From assembly GCA_013398955.1 (NCBI GenBank), contig VWPU01004584.1, forward strand, positions 186,001 to 250,000: a stretch of 64,000 nucleotides of DNA, given 5' to 3'. The position numbers were made by a program, and so were the translations under genes. The notes beneath the pieces are model-generated. The model searched no databases. It saw only the letters and a list, made by a program, of their open reading frames with translations, and had not been told where the DNA came from. The stretch's first letter is position 1. Each line of letters opens with the position of its first letter. The stretch comes from Callaeas wilsoni (Eukaryota; Chordata; Aves; Passeriformes; Callaeidae). Below are positions 13,061-24,461 of the stretch, piece after piece.

Positions 13061-14689
13061 AGTGGGTGACATGGCTGATGAGAAATAGGCAGAGCAACCA
13101 AGCAGCCTGGGACTCCTCTACATGAAAACAGAAGACTTAAGGGAGTCTGATTATTCACCATCCTTTCTAAAAAAGGAAGCAGGGCCTTAGGATCCTCCTA
13201 AACAAATTAGGCAGTTGTTCATACTATTAGAACAAATTCTGTGAAACTCCTTTTTACAGGATGTTGCCTATATTTTGAGTATATTTATGTTCAAGGGCAG
13301 ATCTGACAAGCACTTGGAAAAGGCATCTTTAAGGAGATAGTAAATGGACAAGAAGACACTCAGGAAATATGAGCTGAAAATAATAAGAATCTAGGAAAAT
13401 TGATACTTATGTGTTTAGACTTTCTCTGGTTTTCTTCTTTCCTAGGGTCCACTTGCAGCCACTGTTGGAGACAGAATAATGAGCCAGATAGGCCCTTGAT
13501 TTGAATTAGTGTGGTCTTTTATGTATTTTTATGTACTCTCAGTTACACCTTGCAAATCAGATATTTATCTGCTGTTTGATATCTTTATTTCTGGTCCAGG
13601 GAAAGAATATGTCTGCATATGAGATTACAGCATTTCACATCTGAAGAGAAACTGAACCTTTAATTAAAACAGTGCACATGTATTCCTGTTCTAGTAGAGG
13701 TGGAGCCAAGTCTCAAAAGTCAAATAAAGTATTCTACACACCTTACTCTTAAAACTCCAGTCAATAATACAGGTATTGGCAGAGAAAGTATCCAACCTAA
13801 CATTTACCGAGGAAGAAAAAAGTTGAGAAGAAAAAGAGGAGCAGAAGATCATCCTGGGAAATAAAAGGCAGGTGGAATAACAAAGCATGCCATTGCCAAG
13901 ACAGTAGAATTCATCAAGGTGGCATCACACAGTCACTGCAGGGGCACTTTTACTATGGGACAACTCTAAGCTGGTTGAGGAGTTAAGATTCTTTAAGGAA
14001 GGTAGGCTGTATTAAAATTAACTGTTTTGCTACCATAGCAATGGTTGTACAGAGGAAGAAGAAAATGAGAAACAGGAATAAATAAGCCATCCAATATCTG
14101 GCCAAGTAAGCCATTCACCTCCGTGAAATATGAAGAGTGAGGTCACGCAATAAGATCTACCCACTTGGGACAGGGAACTAATTACAAAATAGTTTTATGT
14201 ATGACACAGCTGACTTCATATGACTCGTATGTTCAAAGAAATACTTTTACAGTCATCAGAACTTTCGAATTTTGATTTCTTATGGCTGCACCTCTGGCAC
14301 CTGTGTTCTGTGGAACATTCAAACCAGAACTCAAGAGTCAGCCTTTTAAATAGACATTCTGATCACTAGTACTCTAGTCATGTACACAGTGAAAGTACAT
14401 TCTTCAGCTATAGGGAATAATTTTTTATTCACTTTTTTACCTTTTACTGAAATATGTAGTATTTACATTCTGGTATATTTCTTTAAAAATGGTCAAATGG
14501 TTTGAAAATTTATGGAGGGAATAGGTATGTCAGACACACACAGATAATGCCATCAGTGACTAGTGAAACCAGCCTAAAACATCAGACCAAAACTGTTTTC
14601 CTGAGCTATCTCCTGTGGGGAGAACAAGAGACACAGGCAGCATCTGAATTAAAAGGAGGATAGAGTCATGGATCATTGAAAACTCAGCC
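13061..14689. other. AT-rich unique DNA, no gene seen
   Basis: No gene is visible and frames are at most 65 codons. Part of 13.06-13.33 kb could be further decayed CR1 sequence, and the last part could be upstream sequence of the CR1 fragment that follows, but neither can be shown by eye. Confidence 0.5.
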
Positions 14690-15540
14690 TTTAACAGCTC
14701 ATAGGCCCAGCCAGGCTGAATCCAAGTGTGCTGAGAGAACAGATGTCCAGGCAAGGTTGCTTCCTACAATGTTCTAAAAGTCAGAGAGATGAGGGGACAT
14801 TCCTGTCAGCTAATGGAAAACACATGTTGGATAAGAAACATGCGAGAATGGCCTGAAGAAAGAACCAGGGAACTACAGTTGATCAATCTCACTTTGTCCC
14901 TGGAAAAGCAATGGAACAAGACTTTTCAAAGCACATTTTTGGGCATGTGAGACAGAGGTGATTGGAATCATTCAGCATGGGTTTATTAATGGTGAATCAA
15001 GCATTACCAACCTGAATACCTTCTCTGATGAAATTAACAGGTTTTTAGAAGAAACAAGAACAGCTGAAGTAAATTACACTGATTTTCAACACTACATGCC
15101 AAAATACTATTGCATTAAATTCTGATGTTACAAACTGAATGGGTAGACAACCAGGTACATGAACTATTTAGGGTGACAGGGCTTAGAGGATAGTGATTAA
15201 TGTGGTATAGTCTATTCAGGGGCAAATAATATCTTCATCAATGATGTGGAGGAGAATAAGATGTGTACTCTCATTCAGTTTACAGATGACAACAAATTGG
15301 GGGAGCCAGTTGATATATTTGACAGCAGGCTGGTGGACTACACCAAAGAAATATAATGAAGTTGAACAAAGGAAAATACAAAGTCCTGCATCTGGGGTGG
15401 ACTAAAAGCTTCTACTGTGCAAACTAAAAATTAAATATTTGGGGAAAAGATTTGAGGAAAATGACATGAGGGTCTTGGCAAATAGCAAGCAGAGAATGTT
15501 TGGCCATGCAGCTCATGCATTCTAAAAATGCTGTGCGGTG
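14690..15540 (+). mobile_element. CR1 LINE fragment (reverse-transcriptase region), plus strand
   Basis: This is a decayed CR1 retrotransposon piece covering the middle of ORF2. Landmarks appear in CR1 order. AGGGAACTACAG at about 14869 corresponds to the 'DPGNY' segment. CAGCATGGGTTTATTAATGG at about 14974 corresponds to 'QHGFMKG'. AATATCTTCATCAATGATGT at 15228 corresponds to 'NIFINDL'. The FTDD active-site region and the KVLHLG segment follow at about 15390. It lacks both the ORF2 5' part and the 3' UTR with its octamer tail. Loss of the 3' end is unusual, because CR1 copies are normally 5'-truncated only. The sequence stops near a long A-rich tract at 15576. The 5' boundary is approximate. 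Confidence 0.85.
15228..15400 (+). pseudogene. CR1 ORF2 reverse-transcriptase relic with FTDD box
   Basis: This is the most readable coding part of the plus-strand CR1 fragment. From 15228 one frame gives NIFINDVEENKMCTLIQFTDD and stops at 15354. FTDD sits where active CR1 copies have FADD, so both catalytic aspartates are still present. From 15356 the reading moves to another frame and gives MKLNKGKYKVLHLG, matching the CR1 segment usually read as '[15 protein letters not shown]'. The stop codon and frame change show the gene is dead. In a living element this enzyme would reverse-transcribe CR1 RNA at a nicked target site. Here it only marks an old insertion. Confidence 0.8.
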
Positions 15541-15575
15541 ACAAATTCTGATGTCCTGAACTACACTGATATACC

Positions 15576-15638
15576 AAAAAAAAAAAAAAAAAAAAAGGGA
15601 AAAAAAAAAAAGGAAAGAAAAAAGGAAAAAAGAAAGGA
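15576..15638 (+). repeat. A-rich polypurine tract (A21 then GGGA/GGAAA units)
   Basis: A run of 21 A is followed by GGG, another run of A, and irregular GGAAAGAAAA units, making about 63 bp of nearly pure purine on the plus strand. CR1 elements do not end in poly(A), so the tract is not a normal CR1 tail, although it begins some 35 bp after the last CR1-like sequence. It produces spurious lysine-rich and phenylalanine-rich frames on the two strands. Confidence 0.9.
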
Positions 15639-18309
15639 ATCATTTGTAGAAAATCTGGAAAGAGGTGATCTAGAAGGGGGACTGAGGAACATTTTTCAAC
15701 AGGAGTCCATTTTTACAACCATATATGTGTCAGATAGAGATCGTTGCCATTGGAACGTTTAGAAAACCTATAAAATTGACTGTTTAAATTTAAAAACTAA
15801 ATCCTGCTACATTAATTTATTTATGACACACTACATTCTCATTGCTAGTCATTATGCAATATGATTGCATCATATATACATATACAGAACAGTAAGTTTT
15901 TAAGAGTTATAGCCTCAATTAAGTATGGAGCAGATGTCATGCAGTTATCACTGAAAGTTACTATCCATGATACGTTGAGTCAGGATGACTACCATGACAG
16001 CTTTGACCAAAAATGTGAGTCTACTCTCTTCCTGATACTATTAACATTTCTGTTGTTATTTGATATTTGGGGATATTTTTTGGTTGTTTTTTTCTGGTGT
16101 TTTTTTGGATCTTGTCAGTAATCCTTACGCATTCAGCAGGATATCTTATCTATCTGGAGTCAGTTTTGCTTGTGTGATTATTGTGCTTCTGGCCTGGTAA
16201 CTTTCTCTTACTTGAGTGTCACCTCACACCACTTTGCCCTTTTGGTGGTCACACAGCGCATAGTTCAGTAAAATGATATGACTTAAGTATATATTGCATT
16301 TTGCTCTGCTATCACAGTGCTAATAAATTCTTTTGTGCTGTGGTTGATGTCACAGTTTTTAAATGCATATGTTAGGATTCAAAGCAATACAAAAATAGCT
16401 TTAATCTGAGTAGTGCACATGTAATTTATAGGTGTCCCAGGCCTCTGCACTGGCTTTACCGCTAGGTTACAGATTTAGTTCTGTAAGTAGGCAATCTACT
16501 TTTAGATTTAGATTTTATATATAATAGATCTAGATTTTATATAGATCCAAAAGACTAGCACAATAATCAAAATTTAGTAAACCAGTTTAGCCTGACTCCT
16601 CTGTCTTATCTACTGCTGGTAATAGGAGAGCGTGAAGACTAGGACAACAGAACTCTATTTGACGCCAGCTGCTCTTTAAAGAAATCTAATCCAGCTTTAT
16701 GGTTCCCTGTGTTCTTGCCAGAGATTTCTTGCACAGAGGGCTCCCTGTGTTTATAGTAGCAATTTGGGTATTTGTATCTATCTGGTTAGTTTTCCGTGAG
16801 TGCTTCTCACATGAAAAACTGGTAATGTGCCACTCAGACTGGAAACCTAAAATAGATTTGTCTTTCTTCCTTTACCCTTCTCTCTTCTTCTTTCCACATT
16901 AAAGCTGTTTTCAACCATTCACAAAAAGGAAGATTAAACTTGTTTTGGTTTACACATGGCATTGTGGCTTGATGTTTCAAATACATGAATAATTACTGAG
17001 AGCATGAATCTTCTTGAAGAGAAAATTTCATGGCAAAATCCTCAGGGTTTTTCATGTCCTTACATTCTCATTTCTTGTGGTCCAAGAAATACATCTATAA
17101 ACATCTCTTGATGTGAAAGTGTCCCTTCTCTTCTTGCCTTTCCCCTTCCTTTCTATGTTTTGTTTTATATTTTCCTTCTCTCTTTATTCCTGTCCTAATT
17201 CAGTACATTCAGAAAATGCTGAATTAAGTTTATCCTACAATTTTTTGGCTTCCTCCCCCATGACTTTTCAATTTCTTTCCAAATTAATTTGCCTTGCCAC
17301 CTGGTCTCCTTGGAATTTAGCAATTATTCAGTATATAAAGCCTAGCTCGTAACAGATGGGGCTTCCAAAATACGCACATCAACAATGTACATCCTAGGGC
17401 CAGAGACTGTGAGTTAGCTGCAGTTTCATTATGACTTCAATTTTCTAATGCTTGTGAACATTGTCAAAGAACATTAACGTTGTTTGTGATATCATGTCTT
17501 CTAAATTGTGGAGTTCAGACCAAGCCCTGTTTCTTTGATTTAAAACATAAGTTTGCTTTCCAATTTCATGATCCTGATGGCATGTATTTTATAGCTACAG
17601 GGATGGGAACCAAAATATAATAATTACCTACGCTTGTTTTCACCTGTGCTTTGCAGAAGGCATTTTAGTGTTTGCATCCAATTACCTAGATCAGCATTTG
17701 TCATTTTCGAAGACTTCTATGTTTTCACAGTTAACCTCATCACTCATATTTCCATATTTTATAATATAAAAGAGAGTTCTGCATGTTGTTTTTTAGTTAT
17801 ATCAGGCTATATAAGGAATATTGCAAGAAATTTCTGAGATGGAAATTATTTTAAATGCCCAAAATTCCCATGAGCTACATTTGAACAGACCAGAAACTTT
17901 TGGGGCAGCTATATAATTTAGGGAGAAAAAAGAAAATGGACTAAGGATAAGGGGGGAATAATATTCTAATATTCAGAGTGAGAAAGAGTGGAATAAAAAA
18001 TATCCAGTATTTTTTAAGTGTTCCTGTTTGAGCTGCTCCATTTTGTTTAAATAATTGCTGTCCTGAGAATTGTTCCCTGTTTTCCTGGGTGTGGGCAGTA
18101 ACCACAAGATTATATTCAGTATTTGTTGCTTTCTTGATTTCTCTGACTTGAATTGTTCTATTTTGTATAAATAACAAATAATACTGTGGGAGCATATGCT
18201 AACTCTGCATCCAGAGGCACTTTTAGAGAATGTAGGTATGTGGCATGGTGCAGGAGTGATTTGAAACTGGGCATGAAGATAAGTATACTTATGTATGCTT
18301 CACAGGGCA
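15639..18309. other. AT-rich unique DNA, no gene seen
   Basis: No gene or known repeat is recognisable; frames are at most 86 codons. A small imperfect duplication of a TAGATTTTATATA-type motif occurs at 16500-16548. T-rich patches near 16078-16110 and 17110-17170 inflate hydrophobic-looking frames. Confidence 0.55.
16500..16548. repeat. Short AT-rich duplicated motif
   Basis: The motif GATTTTATATA occurs twice about 20 bp apart, each time followed closely by TAGATC or AGATCC, and preceded by a TTTAGATTTAGATTT run. This is local slippage-type duplication, with no sign of function. Confidence 0.6.
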
Positions 18310-18860
18310 TGATGATAACTAATGTAAGGGCCAAACTCTTCTGGGGTCTGGAGTTTTGAGCTGGAATTTGATCAGAAATTTGTCCAGAAAAATCTCTGTG
18401 CTTCTGTTCTTGGAATCCCATCCTTTGCTAATAGTCCATATCCCATAGAGGTGACCATAGTTATAAAAGCCAAAGCATCAACTACAGCAACAGCTGTGCA
18501 GCCAGCTGTTAACTTGCAGAACACATCAGTTCCTACCCAAACCCTTCTCAGACACCTGTGCAATTGAGGAGAACAGCATTTGGGCTCTCATGTCTTCCAC
18601 CTTTGGCCACAGAAACTGGCAGTCGCTTGTTGACTTTGTTCCATGTCTACGTTTGTGGTGTCATTGGTGTTTTACACCATGAACAGTGAGAGTGAGCTAT
18701 TTGGGGTGTAGGCATTGGGAGCCTCTCTGCAATGTCATTGATCTGGACTGCCAGCAACTGATAAGAATCCCATGACAGCAACTCTAATCAAAACCTTCCT
18801 GCCCTACAGATGGGAACATCCATCATTTGGCCTGTCTTCTTGTTGTTAATGAGTGTTCCA
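18310..18860 (-). pseudogene. CR1 ORF1 SGNH-esterase domain relic
   Basis: Read on the minus strand across several frame changes, the order matches the CR1 ORF1 esterase. Around 18790 a VMG-type segment sits where the family has the catalytic 'VGDS' block. At about 18720-18750 comes an ND-AERLP segment. At about 18680 there is an NDT matching the 'GTNDT' block. At 18530-18588 comes RAQMLFSSIAQVSEKGLGRN, where CR1 has 'GAQVVFSSILPVRGKGLGRR'. At 18500-18520 comes QVNSWL, and at 18442-18479 FGFYNYGHLYG, matching 'QVNNWLRGW...GFGFYDHGTLF'. Internal stops and frameshifts make it a pseudogene. In active elements this domain is thought to help the ORF1 RNA-binding protein act in retrotransposition. 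The match rests on my memory of the family, not on an alignment. Confidence 0.6.
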
Positions 18861-19008
18861 GGCTCAGATGACTTTGAATTGTCCCCAGGGAACTAGTTCC
18901 CCTTCCTTGGCTCAGATGACTTTGAATTGTCCCCAGGGAACTAGTTCCCCTTCCTTGGCTCAGATGACTTTGAATTGTCCCCAGGGAACTAGTTCCCCTT
19001 CCTTGGCT
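18861..19008. repeat. Minisatellite: three identical 48-bp units
   Basis: Units start at 18861, 18909 and 18957, each 48 bp, and by eye all three are identical. A fourth begins with only GGCT at 19005. Each unit contains the perfect 14-bp palindrome GGGAACTAGTTCCC. Because 48 is divisible by three, the minus strand keeps one open frame with a repeated 16-residue block (SQGRGTSSLGTIQSHL). Identity between copies, set inside a badly decayed CR1 relic, points to recent tandem expansion. A collapsed or mis-sized assembly of a longer array is also possible. Confidence 0.97.
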
Positions 19009-19320
19009 ATTAGGGCATTGTACTGATTCCACAAATTCCCGTCTCAGGGCAGAGAAGAACCTTCATTCCCAGTGCTATCCAGTCTGCTCGTCTCCTCCCA
19101 CAGCCCCAGTATGTGGTCACGTAGTGCCTCAGCCATGCACAGCTCCTGCAGGTGAGGTCACCAGCAGCTCCATCCCCAGGGAGCAGCACCAGGCACTCCC
19201 TGTGGCCCCAGTTGGGCACGGCAGCCTCCTTCCTGTGGAGTGGGCCATGGCCAAAGGCTCTGACTCCCTGGGGAAGGTTCTTGCAGCCAGTCACGCAGAC
19301 ACAGCCCTGTAGCTTGTCAT

Positions 19321-22300
19321 CACCATAGTCATACAGTCCTATACTCTAAAGGACAGAGTTTCTGTGTCTCGTTCTCATTCCCGGCTGAGCTAACTGCCCT
19401 CCTAACCACCAAAGTATCTTTTAGCTGCCTCTGCTCTATGCCTGCTTGCCAGATAAATAGGTGTTGTCTGCTGCAGATGAGCAGCAGATTATTCTTTAAT
19501 TGGCAGATGGATGCTGAACATATTCCAGACAGCTTTGGTGATAAATGCTTTTTTGCAGCTCTATGTGTTGAATTTCCTTTTTGCATCATATATGTATTGT
19601 AAAAGCTGGGTTATATTCCCATGATACCTTTTTACAATCACTCTGAACAGGAGAACTCTGTGCCAAGACTTTGTACTAATTGCCCTACATAGCCAAGAAG
19701 AGATAAAAATGAAGTAATGTTCTTTTTGTGATCCAAAGCAATCCTAAAGGATCAATTTTTAAAAGCATTATCAAGCATTTAACTAAGCAAAAGGCTAAAA
19801 CACAACAAAGAGATTAATTCCGGGAAATGTCTTCTTTCAATGGATGAATGTTATCAACTTTAAGACTTAGAATACCAGCATTATTTGGATGTTATCTATG
19901 AGGAAGATGGACTGCTTAAAACTCACCTCTGTTATAGAGGTATTGTAATCAAACTAATGATTTAAACCCAGTTGTAATTCCACCTTTTTCAAATTGTGCA
20001 TTTCTCTTTGTGGAAGAGAATGAATTGTTAATGGAAAAAAAGGAGGGGGAGAAGTATAGTTGAATTATCAAGCCTGTATACTTACAGTAAAGGAACACTT
20101 TTTATTTCCCTATTAACATGAATTAACATACTAACGTGTGTGAGTTTACAATGAAGAAACTTCAGCTATCACATATGCATAGTCACTGTAGTGGATATGT
20201 AACTAGAAGCAAAGGTTGAGAGCACAGTCAGTTCTCCTGCCTGACGATGGAGGTCTGTATACTTTCAGCAGGAGCTGTGGGGAAAAGATGATAAAAAAAA
20301 TTAAGATAATAGCTGTGCTAAACTGGAACTTTTATTTCAGCTTGGACATCACGGAGTCATTGATCAGGTCACAGTTGTAAACCTGTGATTGCAAAATACT
20401 CTATTCAGTTTCTGATATCTGAAGTGATAAATTACAAACCTGTAAGAATGTGAATGCTGCTGGCCATGTGTTCACATTCATAATTTCCCTGTGATTTATA
20501 TAAGGCTATAATGTCACTACTAAAATGCCTTTGACTTTTGACTTTAAACTGAAAATAATTAATTACTGTAAGGATATTCTTTCTCAATTTTGTATTATTG
20601 TTCCTTGAACACCATCCAATAGCCACTAAAACAATTTGGTCATTTTTTGCCTTGTTTTTTATTGGCGGCTGTTTCCTTCTGAGAGGAGTAACATATGAAT
20701 CTGGATATTGCTTTTTACAGTCCTACTTATTTTCAAAACTATGTCATCTCATTTGTGGACATAAAAAATGTTTGATACGCCAGAACTCTTATTTTAATTG
20801 TTATCACTCAGCCTAAAGTTTTCCCATGCTTAAAAACTGTGATGAGAATTTTTCTATAATATTTCTAACCATCTCCTCAAACACATGGAGCCTCATCAAA
20901 AGAGTGTTACCGAAACTTTTTTACCTTTCCAGGGTGGCTGACGGAGTTGTTTGTATTTTGGGGAATGATTCCTATGTTTTCAGGCATTTCTTCCCAAAAG
21001 CAGAACAATCACACTTCTGCAGGGTGGAAACATCTTTGGTAGAGCAGTAACATTTCCCAGTGTAAAAGGACAAGTACAAAACTTTATAAATTGGTAATAT
21101 GCATTATTAAACAGTTAAAATTCTGATTATATTGAGAAGTAAAAATCACTCAGAAAAAGACAGCTGGAATTAATTTATTTGAGCAAATGACTAGCCACAT
21201 ATTAAAAGTTTTGATATTAAGTAGCTTTAACAAAGAAAAAATGGAAAGACTGTTATTGTGACTCTGCAAACTGTAATTAGAAATTGCATTAGTAAGACAG
21301 ATTTCCAGGTCAATCGTTCTGTTCCCTTGAAAGTATGAAAAGAAAATCTTTGCTAGCCAAATATCTTGCTTAGGTTTTTTTTTCCTCTAAGAGGAAGGCA
21401 CACTCCTCTCCACTATTCATGTGTCCATCCTAAATACAAAAAACTAGCCACCATATTCCATATGCATATGATGAATGAAGAACCCATGCTGATCCATTAA
21501 ACCATGATCTTCCTTCTGTGGAATTAGATTGGGAATTCCATTTCAAAAGGACCACTTCCAATGCAAACTACTCTTTTCTTTCTCTGTGCTTAAAGTCTTA
21601 TAGATTATGTGGCAGGATAAATAGCTTAAAATTTGAGGTGGAAGATCTTTTCATATATTTTATTTATGATTTCTAAGTGTTTGAATGATTCAGGCTTAAC
21701 TTTTCAAAAACACATGCTAAGAAAGGAGCTCATTTAGGTCTAGAGAAAGCTAAAAAGGCCCGGGTTCTCCAAAAGAACATGTTGTCTATGGGATCAAATT
21801 TATTAATAGAAGCAGTTTTGTTAATGCTAGATGGCAAGTTTTCTTTCGAATAAATTTTTTATATTTTGTACTTCTGCTTTGACTCTGAGTCCAAATTAAG
21901 GGCTGATAGGGGTTTGTTTTATTCTGTTTCATTTTGTTTTAACTGTTTTCTCTTATGTTCCAAAATAATATATCTATCTCTTTCATCCTCCTATGATTTT
22001 TGTATAAATAAACATCACTTTAGGTTAATTTTCAGATTATTTAAGCAACAAGCACATCACCAGGACTGTGCTGAGATAATCAGGCTATCAGATTGCCAGT
22101 ACAAATTGTACTACATCCTGCAATTACTTGAGTGCTCAAACACAGGTAGTGCTTACTGTGACATGATCACACTCCGTGAACATGTTATTTCCCTCTTGAC
22201 TGTCACCTGCTATTTCATTACTGAAGATAGCAAAGAAGAGTCAAACAGAAACTTTGATTACCTGATTATTTAAACTTGTCAGGCTATCCAATATCCACAT

Positions 22301-23402
22301 GGGCTTTGCTCCCCTCATCAACGATAAGGCCAAAATGAGAGATCCAGACAGGTACTTAGTTGTTGCAAAGCAGAGAGTTTCTACAGTTCAGTATCAGGAA
22401 CATGATCATAAGTGCAGCCTGAAATGCAGTGTTACATGTCTAGGAACCTCACCAGGGCATAGAGAGGCATGCTGGTGTGGGCTTCCAAGAAACAGTAAGC
22501 TGAAGCTATTTAACTGTATCTGAAAATGCATTATTATCCTGGTTAAGAAGAAAAAGTATATATAATCATCTGGAAATTTTTTGATACTTAAAATACAAAT
22601 AAACCCCAGTGTGCCTAGTTATCATTAATTTTGTATGGAAGAATTGTAAATATTTGCCTAAGACAGTTTAGTCACTGAAAAAGACAATCTATTCCTGGTC
22701 CTTCTTCTAAATTTCATGTATTTTGGATGTTTTCAGTAATTGTAGAAGCAGTAGAAACTGTGGGGCACCACTGAAACAACCTGCTAAAGAGCAGGTAGCA
22801 GTATTATGCCTGAATTGAAACTTTTTGACTTGACTTGACAGAATCCTAGTAAACCAACTGTGACTCACTGGAATGACAGTCACAGATTACTGTGCTGAGG
22901 TCCATTTTGGAGCTATGGCTGCATAAAAATGATGATTATTTATTTTTCTATCACTTGAGGCTTAAAAGGCATTGACTTTCTCAGTGATAACTACAGATCA
23001 TGGGCAGAAGCAGCAACTAAAAGAAGAATTCCTGCACCTGTCTGAGCTTCATGCCGTCTTTCCAACAAATCAGTTCTGTCTTGTCATGTTGTCTCTGAAC
23101 TAATCAGCATCCCCAGACATTTGTAAAGAAAGAAAATGTCTGCCTCAGAATTTGAGAGAAAAAAAAGCTGTGTGTCAACGGGAAAAGAGGAGTCCTAACC
23201 TTTGCATATGCACCTGCAAGGGCTACGTGTACCGTGTACAGACAGGCTGCAAACAGGTTCAGCAGCTTTCTGCCCAGCTTTTAGGGTCATAAGCAGGTAT
23301 GGGCTTAAACCTATATGTGATTCCAACTTTCACTACCTGGAATGCAAGCTGGGAAGCGGGATCTGACTGTAACTGGTTATATTTACTGTAATCATTGTTG
23401 TT
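19321..23402. other. AT-rich unique DNA, no gene seen
   Basis: No interspersed repeat or gene is recognised. The longest frame, 21866-22273 plus (135 codons), has no recognisable domain and unremarkable composition; I read it as chance. The interval ends at the 5' target-site duplication of the solo LTR. Confidence 0.55.
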
Positions 23403-23407
23403 ATCCT
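23403..23407. repeat. Left target-site duplication (ATCCT) of solo LTR
   Basis: ATCCT directly precedes the LTR start and matches ATCCT at 24457-24461. A 5-bp duplication fits retroviral integration of the ERVL-like class. Confidence 0.85.
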
Positions 23408-24456
23408 TGTATTGGGTGAGCACGTCCAAGCTCTGGTAGCATGGAGGCCTACAGGGGTGTCTTCTGTGAGAAGCTGCCAGAGGTTTCTCCCATGTACAGC
23501 AGAGCCAATGCCAGGTGGCTCCAAGGCAGATGTGCAACTGACCAAGGCTGGGCCAATTAGAAAGCATGATAATGCCTCTGTGACAACATATTTAAGAAGA
23601 AGAAAAAGAAAGGGTGAGAAGAAGTGAGAGGAAAAACTGCTGACATCGAGGTCAGTAGAGAAGGAGGAGGAGGTGCTGGAGCTGTTTCCGAGGTAGCCCA
23701 TGATGAAGACCATGGTGAAGCAGCTGTTCCCCTGCAGCTCATGGAGGTTCACAGGGATGCAGAGATCCACCTGCAGTCTGTGGAGGACCCCAAGCCAGAG
23801 CAAGTGTATGCCTGACGGGAGACTGTGAAGCCGCGGGAGGTCTGTGCTGGAACAGGCTCCTGGCAGGGACCTGCAGACCCACACTGGAGCAGGTTTCCTG
23901 GTAGGTCTTGTGAACTTGTGGAGGACCTACACTGGAGCAGGCTGTACCTGAAGGATTACACCCTGAGGAAAAGCGACCTACAGTAGAACAGTTTGTGGAA
24001 AACTGTCACCTGTGGGATGGACCCATGTTGGATTCGTGGAGAACTATCTCCTGTGGGAAGGATCCCATGTTGGAGCAGGGGAAGGACTCCTCTCCCTGAG
24101 CAGAGGCAGGAACAATGGGCATGATCAAACCATAACCCCCATTCCCTGTCTCCCTGCATTGCTGGGAGCCGGGAGGAGGTAGAGCTGGGAAGGAGGGAGG
24201 GGTGGGGAAAAGATGTTCTTAAGGTCTCATTTTATATCTCATTATAGTGCTCTGATTCTGTTAGTAGTAAATTCAAGAAATAGCTCTAATTCCAGCCTGT
24301 TTTGCACATGACAGTATTTGGTGAGCAATGTCTTCCAGTCCTTATCTCAAATCATGAACTCTTCGTTATGTTTTCTCTCCCCCATCCAGCTGCAGAGGGG
24401 AGTGATAGAGAGCCTTTGGTGAGTACCTGGAATCCAGCCAAGGTCAACCCACTACA
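23408..24456 (+). mobile_element. Solo LTR of an avian ERVL-like endogenous retrovirus
   Basis: This is a complete 1,049-bp LTR with no internal retroviral genes beside it, so it is a solo LTR left by recombination between two LTRs. It begins TGTATTGGGTGAGC and ends GGTCAACCCACTACA, giving TG...CA ends, and is flanked by identical 5-bp ATCCT duplications. I recognise the family from several internal blocks: the CTACAGGGGTG/CTTCTGTGAGAAGCTGC start, a TATA-like ACATATTTAAGAAG at 23585, the repeated 'cc-atg-ttggagcag' units between 23.8 and 24.1 kb, and the 3' block TTTTCTCTCCCCCATCCAGC. The plus orientation follows from the TATA-like box upstream of the late poly(A)-side region. The LTR could act as a promoter for nearby transcription, but nothing here shows that it does. 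Confidence 0.93.
23585..23598 (+). promoter_or_regulatory. TATA-like box of the solo LTR
   Basis: ACATATTTAAGAAG lies about 180 bp inside the LTR, after the AGCCAAT box at 23502 (a CCAAT motif). This is the arrangement expected of an LTR U3 promoter. Activity today is unknown. Confidence 0.55.
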
Positions 24457-24461
24457 ATCCT
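24457..24461. repeat. Right target-site duplication (ATCCT) of solo LTR
   Basis: An exact copy of the 5 bp preceding the LTR, placed directly after its terminal CA. Confidence 0.85.

Larger units (their letters stand above)
18310..19320 (-). mobile_element. CR1 LINE ORF1 fragment, minus strand
   Basis: This is a GC-richer island in AT-rich DNA. The lower-coordinate half (to about 18860), read on the minus strand, follows the C-terminal SGNH-esterase part of CR1 ORF1. The upper half (19009-19320) has one 94-codon minus frame with a CRSC motif and tryptophans that could be the decayed N-terminal cysteine-bearing part of ORF1; this assignment is much weaker. A 48-bp minisatellite separates the halves. 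No ORF2 sequence follows at lower coordinates, so this is an internal fragment rather than a standard 5'-truncated copy. The upper boundary is uncertain. Confidence 0.6.

Noticed and set aside
15431..15762. Phe-rich (minus) and Lys-rich (plus) frames
   Set aside because: Both are translations of the A-rich polypurine tract and of decayed CR1.
18861..19008. CRISPR-like array
   Set aside because: Units are contiguous with no unique spacers, and the genome is vertebrate. It is a minisatellite.
18823..19032. Repeat protein with three identical 16-residue blocks
   Set aside because: It is the translation of a 48-bp minisatellite within a dead CR1 relic. There is no independent support for expression.
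21866..22273. 135-codon plus-strand frame as a possible gene
   Set aside because: No recognisable domain, no promoter or splice context, and a length near chance expectation for AT-rich DNA.
23333..23884. 183-codon minus-strand open frame, the longest in the window
   Set aside because: It lies mostly within the solo LTR, antisense to it, and extends past its 5' boundary. The sequence is explained by the LTR, and no known domain is visible.
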